Assembly: GCA_026392265.1 (NCBI GenBank)
Contig: JAPLCL010000090.1
Location: 1 to 15,500, forward strand
Source of the DNA: Actinomycetota bacterium
Lineage (GTDB): Bacteria; Actinomycetota; Thermoleophilia; UBA2241
Length of the DNA: 15,500 nt
Reading direction: 5' to 3'
Position 1 is the stretch's first letter. Each line of letters begins with the position of its first letter. Below the pieces are notes generated by a model that saw only the letters and a list, made by a program, of their open reading frames with translations, was not told the DNA's origin and ran no database searches. Shown piece by piece: positions 1 through 7,250 of this stretch. A program made the position numbers and the translations under genes.

Positions 1-1194
1 GATGTCGGGCATGCTCTTGCGCCCCGGGTTGAGAAAGCGCTCGAAGAGCAGGTCGTACTTGAGGGGATCGATGTCGGTGATGCCGAGGGAGTAGCTCACG
101 ATGGACCCGGCGGCCGAACCGCGCCCGGGTCCGACGCCGATACCGTTGTCTTTGGCGAACTTGACGTAATCCCAGACGATGAGGAAGTAGGCGTCGAAGC
201 CCATCTCGCCGATGACGCCGAGCTCGAACTCGAGGCGCTCACGCGCCTCGGCAGACGGCTCGGCGCCGTAGCGGCGCACGATGCCTTTCTCGCAGAGCTC
301 ACGCAGATAGACGCCCTCGGTGGTGCCCTCCGGCACCGGGTACGAGGGTAGCAGGTAGGTGCCGAAGTCGAGGCTCACGTCGCAGCGCGCGGCGATCTCG
401 ACGGTGGCCGTGCAGGCGCCCGGATAGTCCTTGAAGCGCTCGTACATCTCGTCGGCAGACTTGAGGTAGAACTCGTCGCTGCCGTAGCGCATGCGGTCTT
501 CGTCGGCGAGGTTGCTCTGCGTCTGGATGCACAGCAGCGCGTCGTGGGCGTAGCAATCCTCGTGGCACAGATAGTGCACGTCGTTGGTGGCCACGGTACG
601 CAGACCGGCCTTCTCGGCGAGCAGCGCGAGCTTGGGGAGCAGCTCGCGCTGCTCGGGCAGGCCGGCATCCTGCAGCTCGACGTAGACGTTCTCTGGGCCG
701 AGGAGCTCGGCGAGGCGCCGCACATCGGCGAGGGCGGCCTCGTCGTTGCCGTCCTTGAGGAGCATGGCGACGCGCCCGCTCATGCAGCCGGTGAGCGCGA
801 TGAGCCCCTCATGGTGTTGGGAAAGCAGGTCCCAGTCGGCGCGCGGCTTGTAGTAGTAGCCCTCCAGATACGCCCGCGTGGAGAGCTTGACGAGGTTCTT
901 GTAGCCGGTCTGGTCGCGAGCGAGCAGGGTGAGGTGCGCGTTCTTCTCTTTGAAGCCGGCGCGCGAGGTGCGATCGGTGGCCACGTAGAGCTCGAGGCCG
1001 ATGATGGCCTTGATGCCCGCGTCCTGGGCGGCGCGGTAGAACTTGACGACGCCGCCCAGCGTGCCGTGGTCGGTGAGCGCCACGGCCGGCATGCCCAGCT
1101 CTTTGGCCCTCTGGACGAGGCTCTTCACACGGCAGGCGCCGTCGAGCAGCGAGTACTCGCTGTGAACGTGCAGATGGACGAAATCGGAGGTCAT
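1..1194 (-). CDS. dnaE: DNA polymerase III subunit alpha (N-terminal part, truncated by window edge)
   Basis: Catalytic subunit of the replicative DNA polymerase. Reading the minus strand from the ATG at 1194 gives 398 uninterrupted codons to the left edge. The protein opens with a PHP domain (HLHVHSEYSLLDG at residues 7-19, then LTDHGTLGG near residue 45). The polymerase part begins with the palm signature GPGRGSAAGS at residues 355-364 and continues through ITDIDPLKYDLLFERFLNP; the window ends at SMPDI, just inside the first catalytic Asp motif (PDID). Family members are about 1150 residues, so roughly two thirds lie outside. The start has a modest GAAGG about 6 nt upstream and a -10-like TAGAAT at 1206-1211. 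The gene shows no damage. The neighbouring sbcC gene points the same way but is separated by about 270 bp, so they are probably not one operon. Identification is very secure; whether it is the main DnaE1 or a paralogue cannot be told from this part. Confidence 0.96.
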   Translation of the reverse strand, partial: MTSDFVHLHVHSEYSLLDGACRVKSLVQRAKELGMPAVALTDHGTLGGVVKFYRAAQDAGIKAIIGLELYVATDRTSRAGFKEKNAHLTLLARDQTGYKNLVKLSTRAYLEGYYYKPRADWDLLSQHHEGLIALTGCMSGRVAMLLKDGNDEAALADVRRLAELLGPENVYVELQDAGLPEQRELLPKLALLAEKAGLRTVATNDVHYLCHEDCYAHDALLCIQTQSNLADEDRMRYGSDEFYLKSADEMYERFKDYPGACTATVEIAARCDVSLDFGTYLLPSYPVPEGTTEGVYLRELCEKGIVRRYGAEPSAEARERLEFELGVIGEMGFDAYFLIVWDYVKFAKDNGIGVGPGRGSAAGSIVSYSLGITDIDPLKYDLLFERFLNPGRKSMPDI

Positions 1195-1466
1195 TGAGGC
1201 CTTCGATTCTAGCACGGCAGGTGCCCCGGACCTCCGCTTTGCGCGAAGAGCGCACGCCGTTTCGGCAAGATGATCTGCGCAGGTCGATCGACAGCACCCC
1301 GCGACAGAACCCATCCGACGATGGGATGAAGGATGCGGCCAGGCCCTCCCGTGGGCCTTCAGGCCGCTGAGTGAATGCCGGATCCGTCGCCGCATCTGCA
1401 ACGCCTTGATCGCGCGCGCCATCGCACTCTCGGACGTGCCCGGCGGCGAGCACAACGGCGTAGTGC
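1195..1466. other. Intergenic region between sbcC and dnaE with two short stem-loops
   Basis: About 270 bp without a supportable gene. It contains two perfect 6-bp inverted repeats: CCCATC/GATGGG with a 4-nt loop (1310-1325) and AGGCCC/GGGCCT with a 6-nt loop (1341-1358). They lie 110-160 nt past the sbcC stop, so they could help terminate the sbcDC transcript, but neither is followed by a U-run on the minus strand. A further 5-bp GTGCC/GGCAC dyad brackets the sbcC stop codon (1464-1476). ORFs crossing this gap have no recognisable protein features. Confidence 0.4.
1206..1211 (-). promoter_or_regulatory. Candidate extended -10 element for dnaE
   Basis: On the minus strand TGC-TAGAAT matches an extended -10 box (TGn plus five of six TATAAT bases). 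Only 11 nt separate it from the dnaE ATG, so a transcript from it would have a 5' leader of about 4-5 nt, close to leaderless. No convincing -35 lies 17 bp upstream. A second promoter farther upstream is possible because a weak GAAGG sits before the ATG. Confidence 0.35.
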
Positions 1467-4400
1467 CTACGGCACGAAGAACTGCGTGGAACTGCCGCCG
1501 GGGCCGCCCCTCACCTCCAGACGGGCGTCGATCACCTGGCGAAGCTCGGGCACGTGCGTGATGACGCCGACGAGGCGGCCGGAGTCCTTGAGCTCCGTCA
1601 ACGCATCCATCGCCTGCTCGAGGGCGTTCTGGTCGAGCGCCCCGAACCCCTCGTCCACGAAGATGGTCTCGAGGGGCGTCGCCCCGGACTGCTCCTGCAC
1701 GGTCTCGGCGAGGCCGAGCGCCAACGAGAGCGCGGCGAGGAAGCTCTCCCCGCCCGAGAGCGTGATCGCCGGCCGCGCGCGGTTCGACCAGCCGTCGAAC
1801 ACGGCCAGCTCGAGTCCGCTCGGTCGCCGAAGATCAGAGGCCTCCTTCTGACGCTGAAGCCTGTAGCGGTCACTGCTCATCGTCACCAGGCGTCTGCTCG
1901 CCGCAAGGAGCACGTCGTCGAGGTACCTGCCGAGCACCCAACGCTGAAACGACACCTTGGCGCCGTCCGACTGCCCGGCAGCGACCTCTGCCAGCTTGCC
2001 GACTATTGCGTAGCTCGCCGTGACTTCCTCAAACTGCTGGTCGAGCGTGTCGAGCGCGTCCCGGGCGTCCTTGAGCGCCGCCACTCGATTGTCGGCGTCG
2101 TTCTGAAGGCGCTGGGCCTCCCTGGACTCTGCGGCCGCGGCCAGGGAGCGCTCCCGAGACTCCTCAACGTCGCCGCGGACGGGATGCTCCTTCACCGAGG
2201 CTCGCGCCTGCTTCAGCTGGCCCTTGGCCCCGGTCAGCGCATCGTGATGGGCCGTGACCTGGTCTTCGGCCTCGGCCAGATCCTCCTCGGGGATGACCGC
2301 AGCCTGATACGCCTCAGCCGTCCCGAAACCGTGCTGCCCAAGTGCGGCGGTGAAGGACTTGCGCGCGGTCGTCACGCGTCGCTTCGCCGCGACCTCTGTG
2401 CCCGCCGCGGCTTTCGCGCCACCCTCGGCGGCCACCTTGTTCTCACGAGCGGTGATGCTCTCATCCTGAGCGGCCTTCAGCTCGCCTTCGAGCCTCTTTG
2501 ACGTGGTCTGCGCTTCGTCCAGCGCTCTCTCGAGGGCGGCCGGCGCGCGCAGCTCCTCCGGGATGCCGGTGGCGAGCTCCCCGGCGCCGGCGCGCTTGCC
2601 GGCCAGGTCGCTCGCCGCCGCCCTGTCGGCCTTCTGGGCGGCAGTCAGGCGCTTCTCGGCAGCAACAATGGCCTCGTTCGCCATCGCCGTGACCTCATCG
2701 GGATCGGGCACGGTCGCGACCGCCGCGACGAGCTTCGTGACCTCGTCTTGGCAGGCCCGGGCATCGGCCTTCGCCTGCGCGGTCGTCAGGCCCTCGGCGA
2801 CCGCATCTCGGAGGGCCGTGAACTCCCCCCGCGCCGTGGCCACCGCAGCCTCGGCCTCGCTCAGATCGTCCCTGGACGCGTCCTGCAGTCGCCGCGCCTC
2901 CTCGAGGCGTTCCCGCGCCTCGTCCAGCGCCGCGTCATCGACCTTATCGGCGCCTCGAGCTGGGGCGGGGTGAGCCGGCGATCCGCACACCGGACACGGC
3001 TCTCCGTCGACCAGCTCGCCCGCCAGCACCGTTGCGCGGCCGGCACGCCACGAAGCCTCGAGCCCGGCGTACTCGGCGTGCACCGCTTTGAACGCGGCCT
3101 TCGCCGTCTTGTACGCGTCCGCGGCGGTATCCCGCACCCCGCTGAGCCGCCTGAGCTCGGCCTCGGCCTTGTCTCGCTTGGCGCACTGCGCCGCAAGCTT
3201 CTCGGCCTGAGCGCGCTTCTGCTCGGCCGACTGCAGACCGGTCGCGGCTGCGCCGGCCTTCCCGACCTGCCGGCGCGCCTCTTCCTGAGCCGCCTTGGCG
3301 ACCGTGAGAACGGCTTGAGCCTTCTGAAGCTCCTCCGCGGCCGTCGCGAGGACCTGGTCGGCCCCCTCACAAAGCCGCTCGGCCTTCTGCCACGCCGTGA
3401 CCTTGACCCGCATCTCGGTGAGGCGCCGCACCTGCTCGGCCGCGGCGGCGCGTTCCGGGGCACGCTGCTGTCCCGTCTCGAGGGCATCGGCCGCGGCCTT
3501 CTCGGCAGCCACAGCCTTCGTCTGCTTCTTGATGGCCTCCTCCAGCGCCTCTTCAGCTTCGCCCAGCTCCTCGACGGCGTCATCCAGCGCAACCGCACGT
3601 GGCGCCACCTTCTCGGCCTCCCGCGCACGCTCCGCGGCGGCCTTCAGCTCGTCGATGTGGGGCTGCTGCTCCTTCAGCTGCGCCAGCAGGCCCTCAGCCT
3701 CCACGACCGCGCCGGCGGCCTCGGCGGCTTTCTCCGCCTCGCTCAGGGCCTTGGCCGCCTTGACTGCGAGCTTCTCGGCCTTCGCGGCCTCCCGCTTCAT
3801 GGCCGCCGCGGACGCCGCCGCCTGGCTCGTGAGCGCCTCCAGTGTCGCGTCGTCCTCGGCGCCGGCCGTATCGAGACGGGTACGCCGCGCTATCTGGAGC
3901 TCATCGCGCTGCTTCACCACGTCACGCGCCCGCTCCCGCAGGCGACGCTCCAGGTCGGCGCACCCCTCAGTGCGAAAGAGCTGCTTGAGGATCTCCTCGC
4001 GCTTGTCCGAACCCGCGGCCAGCAGATCGCGGAACTTGCCCTGCGGAAGGACGACGACCTGCCGGAACTGCTCCGACGAGAAGCCGAGGTGGTCGCGCAC
4101 GGCGTCGTTCACCTCCCTGATCCTGGTGCCCAGCACCTTGCCCTCACCGCCAGGTTCGGCGTCGGTCGTATCCCACAAGGCCGCGGAGGCCTGCTTTGTC
4201 ACCAGCCGCCCGCCGCCCCGCGCGGCGACGTCCTGCTTGGGACTCCGCAGCACGCGGAAGGTGCGCCGGCCGAGCGCGAACGTGAGCTCGACCTCCGTCG
4301 GCAGCGCCGGGTCGGCCGACTCGCAGCGCATCTGCGACGCTTGACGCTCGCCGCCGCTGGTGTCGCCGTAGAGCGCGAAGACGAGGCCGTCGAGGATGCT

Positions 4401-4526
4401 CGTCTTGCCCGCTCCGGTGTCTCCGTGGATCAGGAACAGTTTGTTGGTGCCGAGCTCCGCAAAGTCGATGGTCTCGGAGGTCTTGTACGGGCCGAAGGCC
4501 TGCATCCTGAGCACCTGCGGTCTCAT
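1467..4526 (-). CDS. sbcC: Exonuclease SbcC (Rad50-like SMC ATPase)
   Basis: ATPase subunit of the SbcCD nuclease, which opens DNA hairpins and processes ends during repair and replication. The 1019-residue protein has the full Rad50 architecture: Walker A GDTGAGKT at residues 35-42, a long Ala/Glu/Lys-rich coiled coil, a zinc hook CPVC at residues 511-514 almost exactly mid-protein, a second coiled coil, the ABC signature LSGGES at residues 923-928, and Walker B with catalytic acid (IFVDEGFGALD, VDE at 957-959). Length is normal for the family. The ATG at 4526 overlaps the sbcD stop as ATGA, and GGAGGT lies about 7 nt upstream inside sbcD, so the two are one translationally coupled unit. The stop is TAG. 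The extreme Ala/GC bias makes long open antisense frames, including one of about 600 codons, that are not genes. Nothing looks damaged. Confidence 0.96.
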   Translation of the reverse strand: MRPQVLRMQAFGPYKTSETIDFAELGTNKLFLIHGDTGAGKTSILDGLVFALYGDTSGGERQASQMRCESADPALPTEVELTFALGRRTFRVLRSPKQDVAARGGGRLVTKQASAALWDTTDAEPGGEGKVLGTRIREVNDAVRDHLGFSSEQFRQVVVLPQGKFRDLLAAGSDKREEILKQLFRTEGCADLERRLRERARDVVKQRDELQIARRTRLDTAGAEDDATLEALTSQAAASAAAMKREAAKAEKLAVKAAKALSEAEKAAEAAGAVVEAEGLLAQLKEQQPHIDELKAAAERAREAEKVAPRAVALDDAVEELGEAEEALEEAIKKQTKAVAAEKAAADALETGQQRAPERAAAAEQVRRLTEMRVKVTAWQKAERLCEGADQVLATAAEELQKAQAVLTVAKAAQEEARRQVGKAGAAATGLQSAEQKRAQAEKLAAQCAKRDKAEAELRRLSGVRDTAADAYKTAKAAFKAVHAEYAGLEASWRAGRATVLAGELVDGEPCPVCGSPAHPAPARGADKVDDAALDEARERLEEARRLQDASRDDLSEAEAAVATARGEFTALRDAVAEGLTTAQAKADARACQDEVTKLVAAVATVPDPDEVTAMANEAIVAAEKRLTAAQKADRAAASDLAGKRAGAGELATGIPEELRAPAALERALDEAQTTSKRLEGELKAAQDESITARENKVAAEGGAKAAAGTEVAAKRRVTTARKSFTAALGQHGFGTAEAYQAAVIPEEDLAEAEDQVTAHHDALTGAKGQLKQARASVKEHPVRGDVEESRERSLAAAAESREAQRLQNDADNRVAALKDARDALDTLDQQFEEVTASYAIVGKLAEVAAGQSDGAKVSFQRWVLGRYLDDVLLAASRRLVTMSSDRYRLQRQKEASDLRRPSGLELAVFDGWSNRARPAITLSGGESFLAALSLALGLAETVQEQSGATPLETIFVDEGFGALDQNALEQAMDALTELKDSGRLVGVITHVPELRQVIDARLEVRGGPGGSSTQFFVP

Positions 4527-5674
4527 GATGCCACCTCCCTGGCCTCTCGGGCGGCGCTCGTGAGCACGGCGTCCACCTCGTCCTCTTGAGCCTCGGACAG
4601 CGCTTCACCGGTGGCGTCCGCGAAGAAGTCCCCGAACAGCTCGCGGGTAGATCGGCCCCGCACGGCCGGCCTGTCCTGGCTGTACGCGTCCAGCGACGAA
4701 CCTTCTCTCCTCAGCGACAGGATGTACGGGTAGACGCCGCGCAGCCGCTCCATGGGGTCGAGCAAGGCCTCGCCACCGGTCAGGATCACCTCCACGTAGG
4801 CGTTCCGGCACGCAGCGGCCTCGGGGTACTCCATGATCTCGGCGAACGACCCGGTGAGGCGGACCAGGTCGCGACGCACGGGGAGCTCGACCTCCTCGGC
4901 CGCGACGGAGCCGTCTGCGCCCAAGTCGACCACCGTGACCGACTTGCGGTGGTCCGCCTCTTCAAAGGAGTACTTGAGGAGCGAGCCTGCGTAGCGCACG
5001 CGCTCGCTCACCTGCTGCGGGCGATGGAGGTGACCGAGAGCGACGTAGTCGAAGCCGTCGAACACGCTCTTCGACACCTGGCCGCTGCCTCCCACCGTGA
5101 GCGGGCGCTCAGACTTGCTGGGGAGCGCCCCCGTGACGAAGGCATGGGCGACGACCACGTGGCGCGAGCTCGCGGCCGCTCGCGCCCTGATGTTTTCCAG
5201 ATGCGCCGCCAGGCTCGCCTCGTGGGTGTGAATATCGGTGCGCCCGAGGGCGCCACGGGCCGTTTCGGGGTCGGTGTAGGCGAGCGGCCAGAAGGTGACC
5301 TCCACCCCGTCACCGCCGACAAGCGCGACTCCGTGTGGCTCGCTGCCGACCTCACCCACCACATGGACGCCCATCCGGCCAACGAGACCGTTGAGGTACT
5401 GCAGACGCACCGGGCTGTCGTGATTGCCGGCGATCATGACCACCGGAATCCTCAGCCGCAGGGCCAGCTCAGCCAGGATGTCGTCGAGCAGCCCGACAGC
5501 CGGCGTCGGCGGAACAGCTCTGTCGTACACGTCGCCCGCGACCACGATGGCGTCGACGCGCCGATCCTCGGCGAGGCGCAGCAAGGCATCCAGCGCGAAC
5601 CGCTGGTCGCCGGTGAGAGACATGTCGTGCAACGACTTGCCTAGATGCCAGTCTCCCGTGTGGATGAAGCGCAT
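4523..5674 (-). CDS. sbcD: Exonuclease SbcD (Mre11-like nuclease)
   Basis: Nuclease subunit of SbcCD, a calcineurin-like metallophosphoesterase. The 383-residue protein starts MRFIHTGDWHLGK, giving metal ligands D8 and H10. It continues with GDVYD at residues 47-51 and GNHDS at 83-87, then a mid-protein His motif (VVVAHAF) and a GHLHRPQ motif, all in family order. The C-terminal region contains the capping/SbcC-binding part. The start is supported by GGAGGT 6 nt before the ATG at 5674. It is the first gene of the sbcDC unit and overlaps sbcC by 4 bp. A candidate -10 (TACAAT) lies about 37 nt upstream of the start in the divergent region shared with higBA. The length is slightly below that of E. 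coli SbcD but usual for actinobacterial forms. Identification is secure. Confidence 0.95.
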   Translation of the reverse strand: MRFIHTGDWHLGKSLHDMSLTGDQRFALDALLRLAEDRRVDAIVVAGDVYDRAVPPTPAVGLLDDILAELALRLRIPVVMIAGNHDSPVRLQYLNGLVGRMGVHVVGEVGSEPHGVALVGGDGVEVTFWPLAYTDPETARGALGRTDIHTHEASLAAHLENIRARAAASSRHVVVAHAFVTGALPSKSERPLTVGGSGQVSKSVFDGFDYVALGHLHRPQQVSERVRYAGSLLKYSFEEADHRKSVTVVDLGADGSVAAEEVELPVRRDLVRLTGSFAEIMEYPEAAACRNAYVEVILTGGEALLDPMERLRGVYPYILSLRREGSSLDAYSQDRPAVRGRSTRELFGDFFADATGEALSEAQEDEVDAVLTSAAREAREVAS

Positions 5675-5710
5675 TGAAGCACCTCCGTGTGTGCGGCGGG
5701 CGTAGATCGA

Positions 5711-5716
5711 ATTGTA
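5711..5716 (-). promoter_or_regulatory. Candidate -10 box for sbcDC
   Basis: Minus-strand TACAAT matches five of six bases of the -10 consensus and sits 36 nt before the sbcD ATG, giving a leader of about 30 nt that would include the strong GGAGGT. I found no good -35 at 16-18 bp, so support is partial. Confidence 0.35.
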
Positions 5717-5739
5717 TGCCCTTGGGGTGAAGACCGGAC

Positions 5740-5768
5740 TTGAGCGATCCAGTGGAACAGCCTACTGT
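5740..5768 (+). promoter_or_regulatory. Candidate higBA promoter (-35 TTGAGC, -10 TACTGT)
   Basis: TTGAGC (5740-5745) and TACTGT (5763-5768) are exactly 17 bp apart and precede a perfect dyad at 5773-5789 that would cover the transcription start. The TTG in the -35 box is also the first possible start codon of the higB frame. Reading it as promoter agrees better with normal HigB length. Confidence 0.4.
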
Positions 5769-5772
5769 CTCA

Positions 5773-5789
5773 TTTACCCCATCGGTAAA
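5773..5789. promoter_or_regulatory. Probable HigA operator (dyad TTTACC-N5-GGTAAA)
   Basis: A perfect 6-bp inverted repeat with a 5-bp centre, in an AT-richer patch of a very GC-rich region, just downstream of the candidate -10 and 22 bp before the preferred higB start. HigA-type antitoxins autorepress by binding dyads over their own promoter. The assignment to this HigA is inferred from position. Confidence 0.5.
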
Positions 5790-5811
5790 GACACGGCCCC
5801 GAGAGGTCTGC

Positions 5812-6114
5812 GTGGAGATCGCCTTCCGGACCGGCAAGCTGAGACGCCAGTACGAGCTCTCCACTGACGCGCTCCGGGCATACGGAGACGAGGTCGGCCG
5901 AAAGTACATTGCCAGAATCAACCTCACAAAGCAGGCCGGCGACATCGAGGAGCTTCGGAAATGGTCCGTTCTGGATTGTCATCCGCTCAAGGGTGACCGC
6001 GCCGGCCAATGGGCGGTGACCTTGACCGGCTTCAGCCGATTGATCTTCACACTGGAGGGCGACCGACTTGAGATCGCGATGATCGAGGAGGTGAGCAAAC
6101 ACTATGGCGACTGA
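5812..6114 (+). CDS. higB: HigB-family toxin (RelE superfamily, plasmid-maintenance killer)
   Basis: Small mRNA-interferase-type toxin of a type II toxin-antitoxin pair. The conserved core is clear: FRTGKLRRQYE near the N-terminus, then YIARINLTKQ, CHPLKGDRAGQWAVTL, FSRLIF and the C-terminal IEEVSKHYGD typical of HigB. I chose GTG 5812 (100 residues): GAGAGG lies about 5 nt upstream, HigB proteins are normally about 90-100 residues, and the core begins right there. The alternative TTG at 5740 would add 24 residues that do not look like HigB and would put the promoter and dyad inside the gene. The gene overlaps the antitoxin by 11 bp, and toxin-first order is usual for higBA. Toxicity cannot be judged from sequence; the frame is intact. 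Confidence 0.85.
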   Translation: MEIAFRTGKLRRQYELSTDALRAYGDEVGRKYIARINLTKQAGDIEELRKWSVLDCHPLKGDRAGQWAVTLTGFSRLIFTLEGDRLEIAMIEEVSKHYGD

Positions 6115-7240
6115 GGCCACCATCCACTCGGATCTGGCTGTCCCGCCCGGAGAGTACCTGGAGGAGGTCATCGCCGAGCTGGACATGAGTAAGGACGAGC
6201 TGGCGCGCCGCATGCGCCGGCCTGCGGCGAAGCTCAGCGCTGTGTTCAAGGGTCACAAGGCCATCACTCCAGACACGGCTCTGCAGCTGGAGAAGGTCGT
6301 CGCCGTACCGGCGCATATCTGGCTGGGCCTGGAATCCGACTATCGCCTGACCCTGGCCCGACGCCAGAGTCAGACTGAAGTGGGGCGCCTCAGAGCCGAG
6401 AGCAAGCTCACGGCCGCCTACTGCTACAACCAGCTCGCCAAGCTCGGGGCAGTGGCTCGCACGACCAAGCCGCTGGTGAAGGTCGCCGAGCTGCAGCGCT
6501 TCTTCGGCGTTGCTTCGCTCACTGCGATCCCCGAAGTCCGCCGCTACCAGGCCGCGTTTCGGATGGGAGCGACCAGCCGCCACCGGCGGTCCCCGGAGGC
6601 CGTGGCTTCGTGGCTTCGGCTCGGAGAGGTCGAAGCCAGGAAGCTTGACTGCGCGGCGTTCGACAAGAAGCGCCTGGAGAGCTCCCTCCCCACGCTACGC
6701 GCGATGACGATGCAGCTGCCCGAGGTCCTTGAACCCGCGCTGTCCTCGCTCCTCGCAAGGGCGGGCGTCGCCTTGATCATCTGCCCGCACTTCCCCGGCA
6801 CTCGAGTCCATGGTGCTACGTTCTGGGTGGGCCGAGACAAAGCCGCGCTCATGATGACTATTCGCGGCGGGTGGGCCGACGTCTTCTGGTTCAGCCTCTT
6901 CCACGAGCTGGGGCATATCCTTCTGCACGGCCGGCGAGAGGTCATTCTTGAGAACGACGACGCGGATCCCGCGCTCAAGGAGAGAGAAGCCGAAGCTGAC
7001 CAGTTCGCCGGCGAATCCCTGATCCCGCCCGACGACTATCTGCGCTTCGTCGCGTCAGGAGGTTTCTCAGGAGCAGAGATCGAGGCCTTCGCATTCAAGA
7101 GCAACATCGATCCGGGCGTCGTCGTCGGCCACCTTCAGCACGACGGCCACCTCAAGCGCGAGGGGCAGAACGAGCTGCGGACTCGATACACGTGGGCAGC
7201 AAACACAGAGGAAACACCCCCTGCGCACGAATCGCCCTGA
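6104..7240 (+). CDS. higA: HigA-type antitoxin with C-terminal ImmA/IrrE-like metallopeptidase domain
   Basis: Partner of the upstream HigB. Residues about 16-81 form an XRE/HigA helix-turn-helix region (GEYLEEVIAELDMSKDELAR, then AKLSAVFKGHKAITPDTALQLEK and the HigA-like PAHIWLGLESDYR). The C-terminal half has a zinc-peptidase site HELGH at residues 267-271, followed by an EAEADQFA segment with E297 as probable third zinc ligand and the LIPPDDY turn, as in ImmA/IrrE proteins. At 378 residues it is about four times longer than a minimal HigA. The ATG at 6104 lies within the end of higB, with GAGGAGGTGA 9 nt upstream. It probably neutralises HigB, represses the operon through the dyad at 5773-5789, and may cleave a regulatory protein. 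The HTH and HEXXH are seen directly; the roles are family knowledge, and the peptidase substrate is unknown. Confidence 0.85.
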   Translation: MATEATIHSDLAVPPGEYLEEVIAELDMSKDELARRMRRPAAKLSAVFKGHKAITPDTALQLEKVVAVPAHIWLGLESDYRLTLARRQSQTEVGRLRAESKLTAAYCYNQLAKLGAVARTTKPLVKVAELQRFFGVASLTAIPEVRRYQAAFRMGATSRHRRSPEAVASWLRLGEVEARKLDCAAFDKKRLESSLPTLRAMTMQLPEVLEPALSSLLARAGVALIICPHFPGTRVHGATFWVGRDKAALMMTIRGGWADVFWFSLFHELGHILLHGRREVILENDDADPALKEREAEADQFAGESLIPPDDYLRFVASGGFSGAEIEAFAFKSNIDPGVVVGHLQHDGHLKREGQNELRTRYTWAANTEETPPAHESP

Positions 7241-7250
7241 ACCCGTTCGG

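Noticed and set aside
544..1197. Plus-strand open frame of 217 codons opposite dnaE
   Set aside because: It is the complement of a strongly conserved dnaE segment and has no protein features of its own.
2748..4589. Long plus-strand open frame (about 613 codons) antisense to sbcC and the sbcD end
   Set aside because: It has Leu/Arg/Gly-rich composition with no domain and mirrors the Ala/Glu codons of sbcC. High GC makes stop codons rare in this antisense phase.
4523..7240. An anti-phage island made of SbcCD plus HigBA
   Set aside because: SbcCD is a common housekeeping pair and the two units are divergent with separate promoters. Nothing beyond proximity links them.
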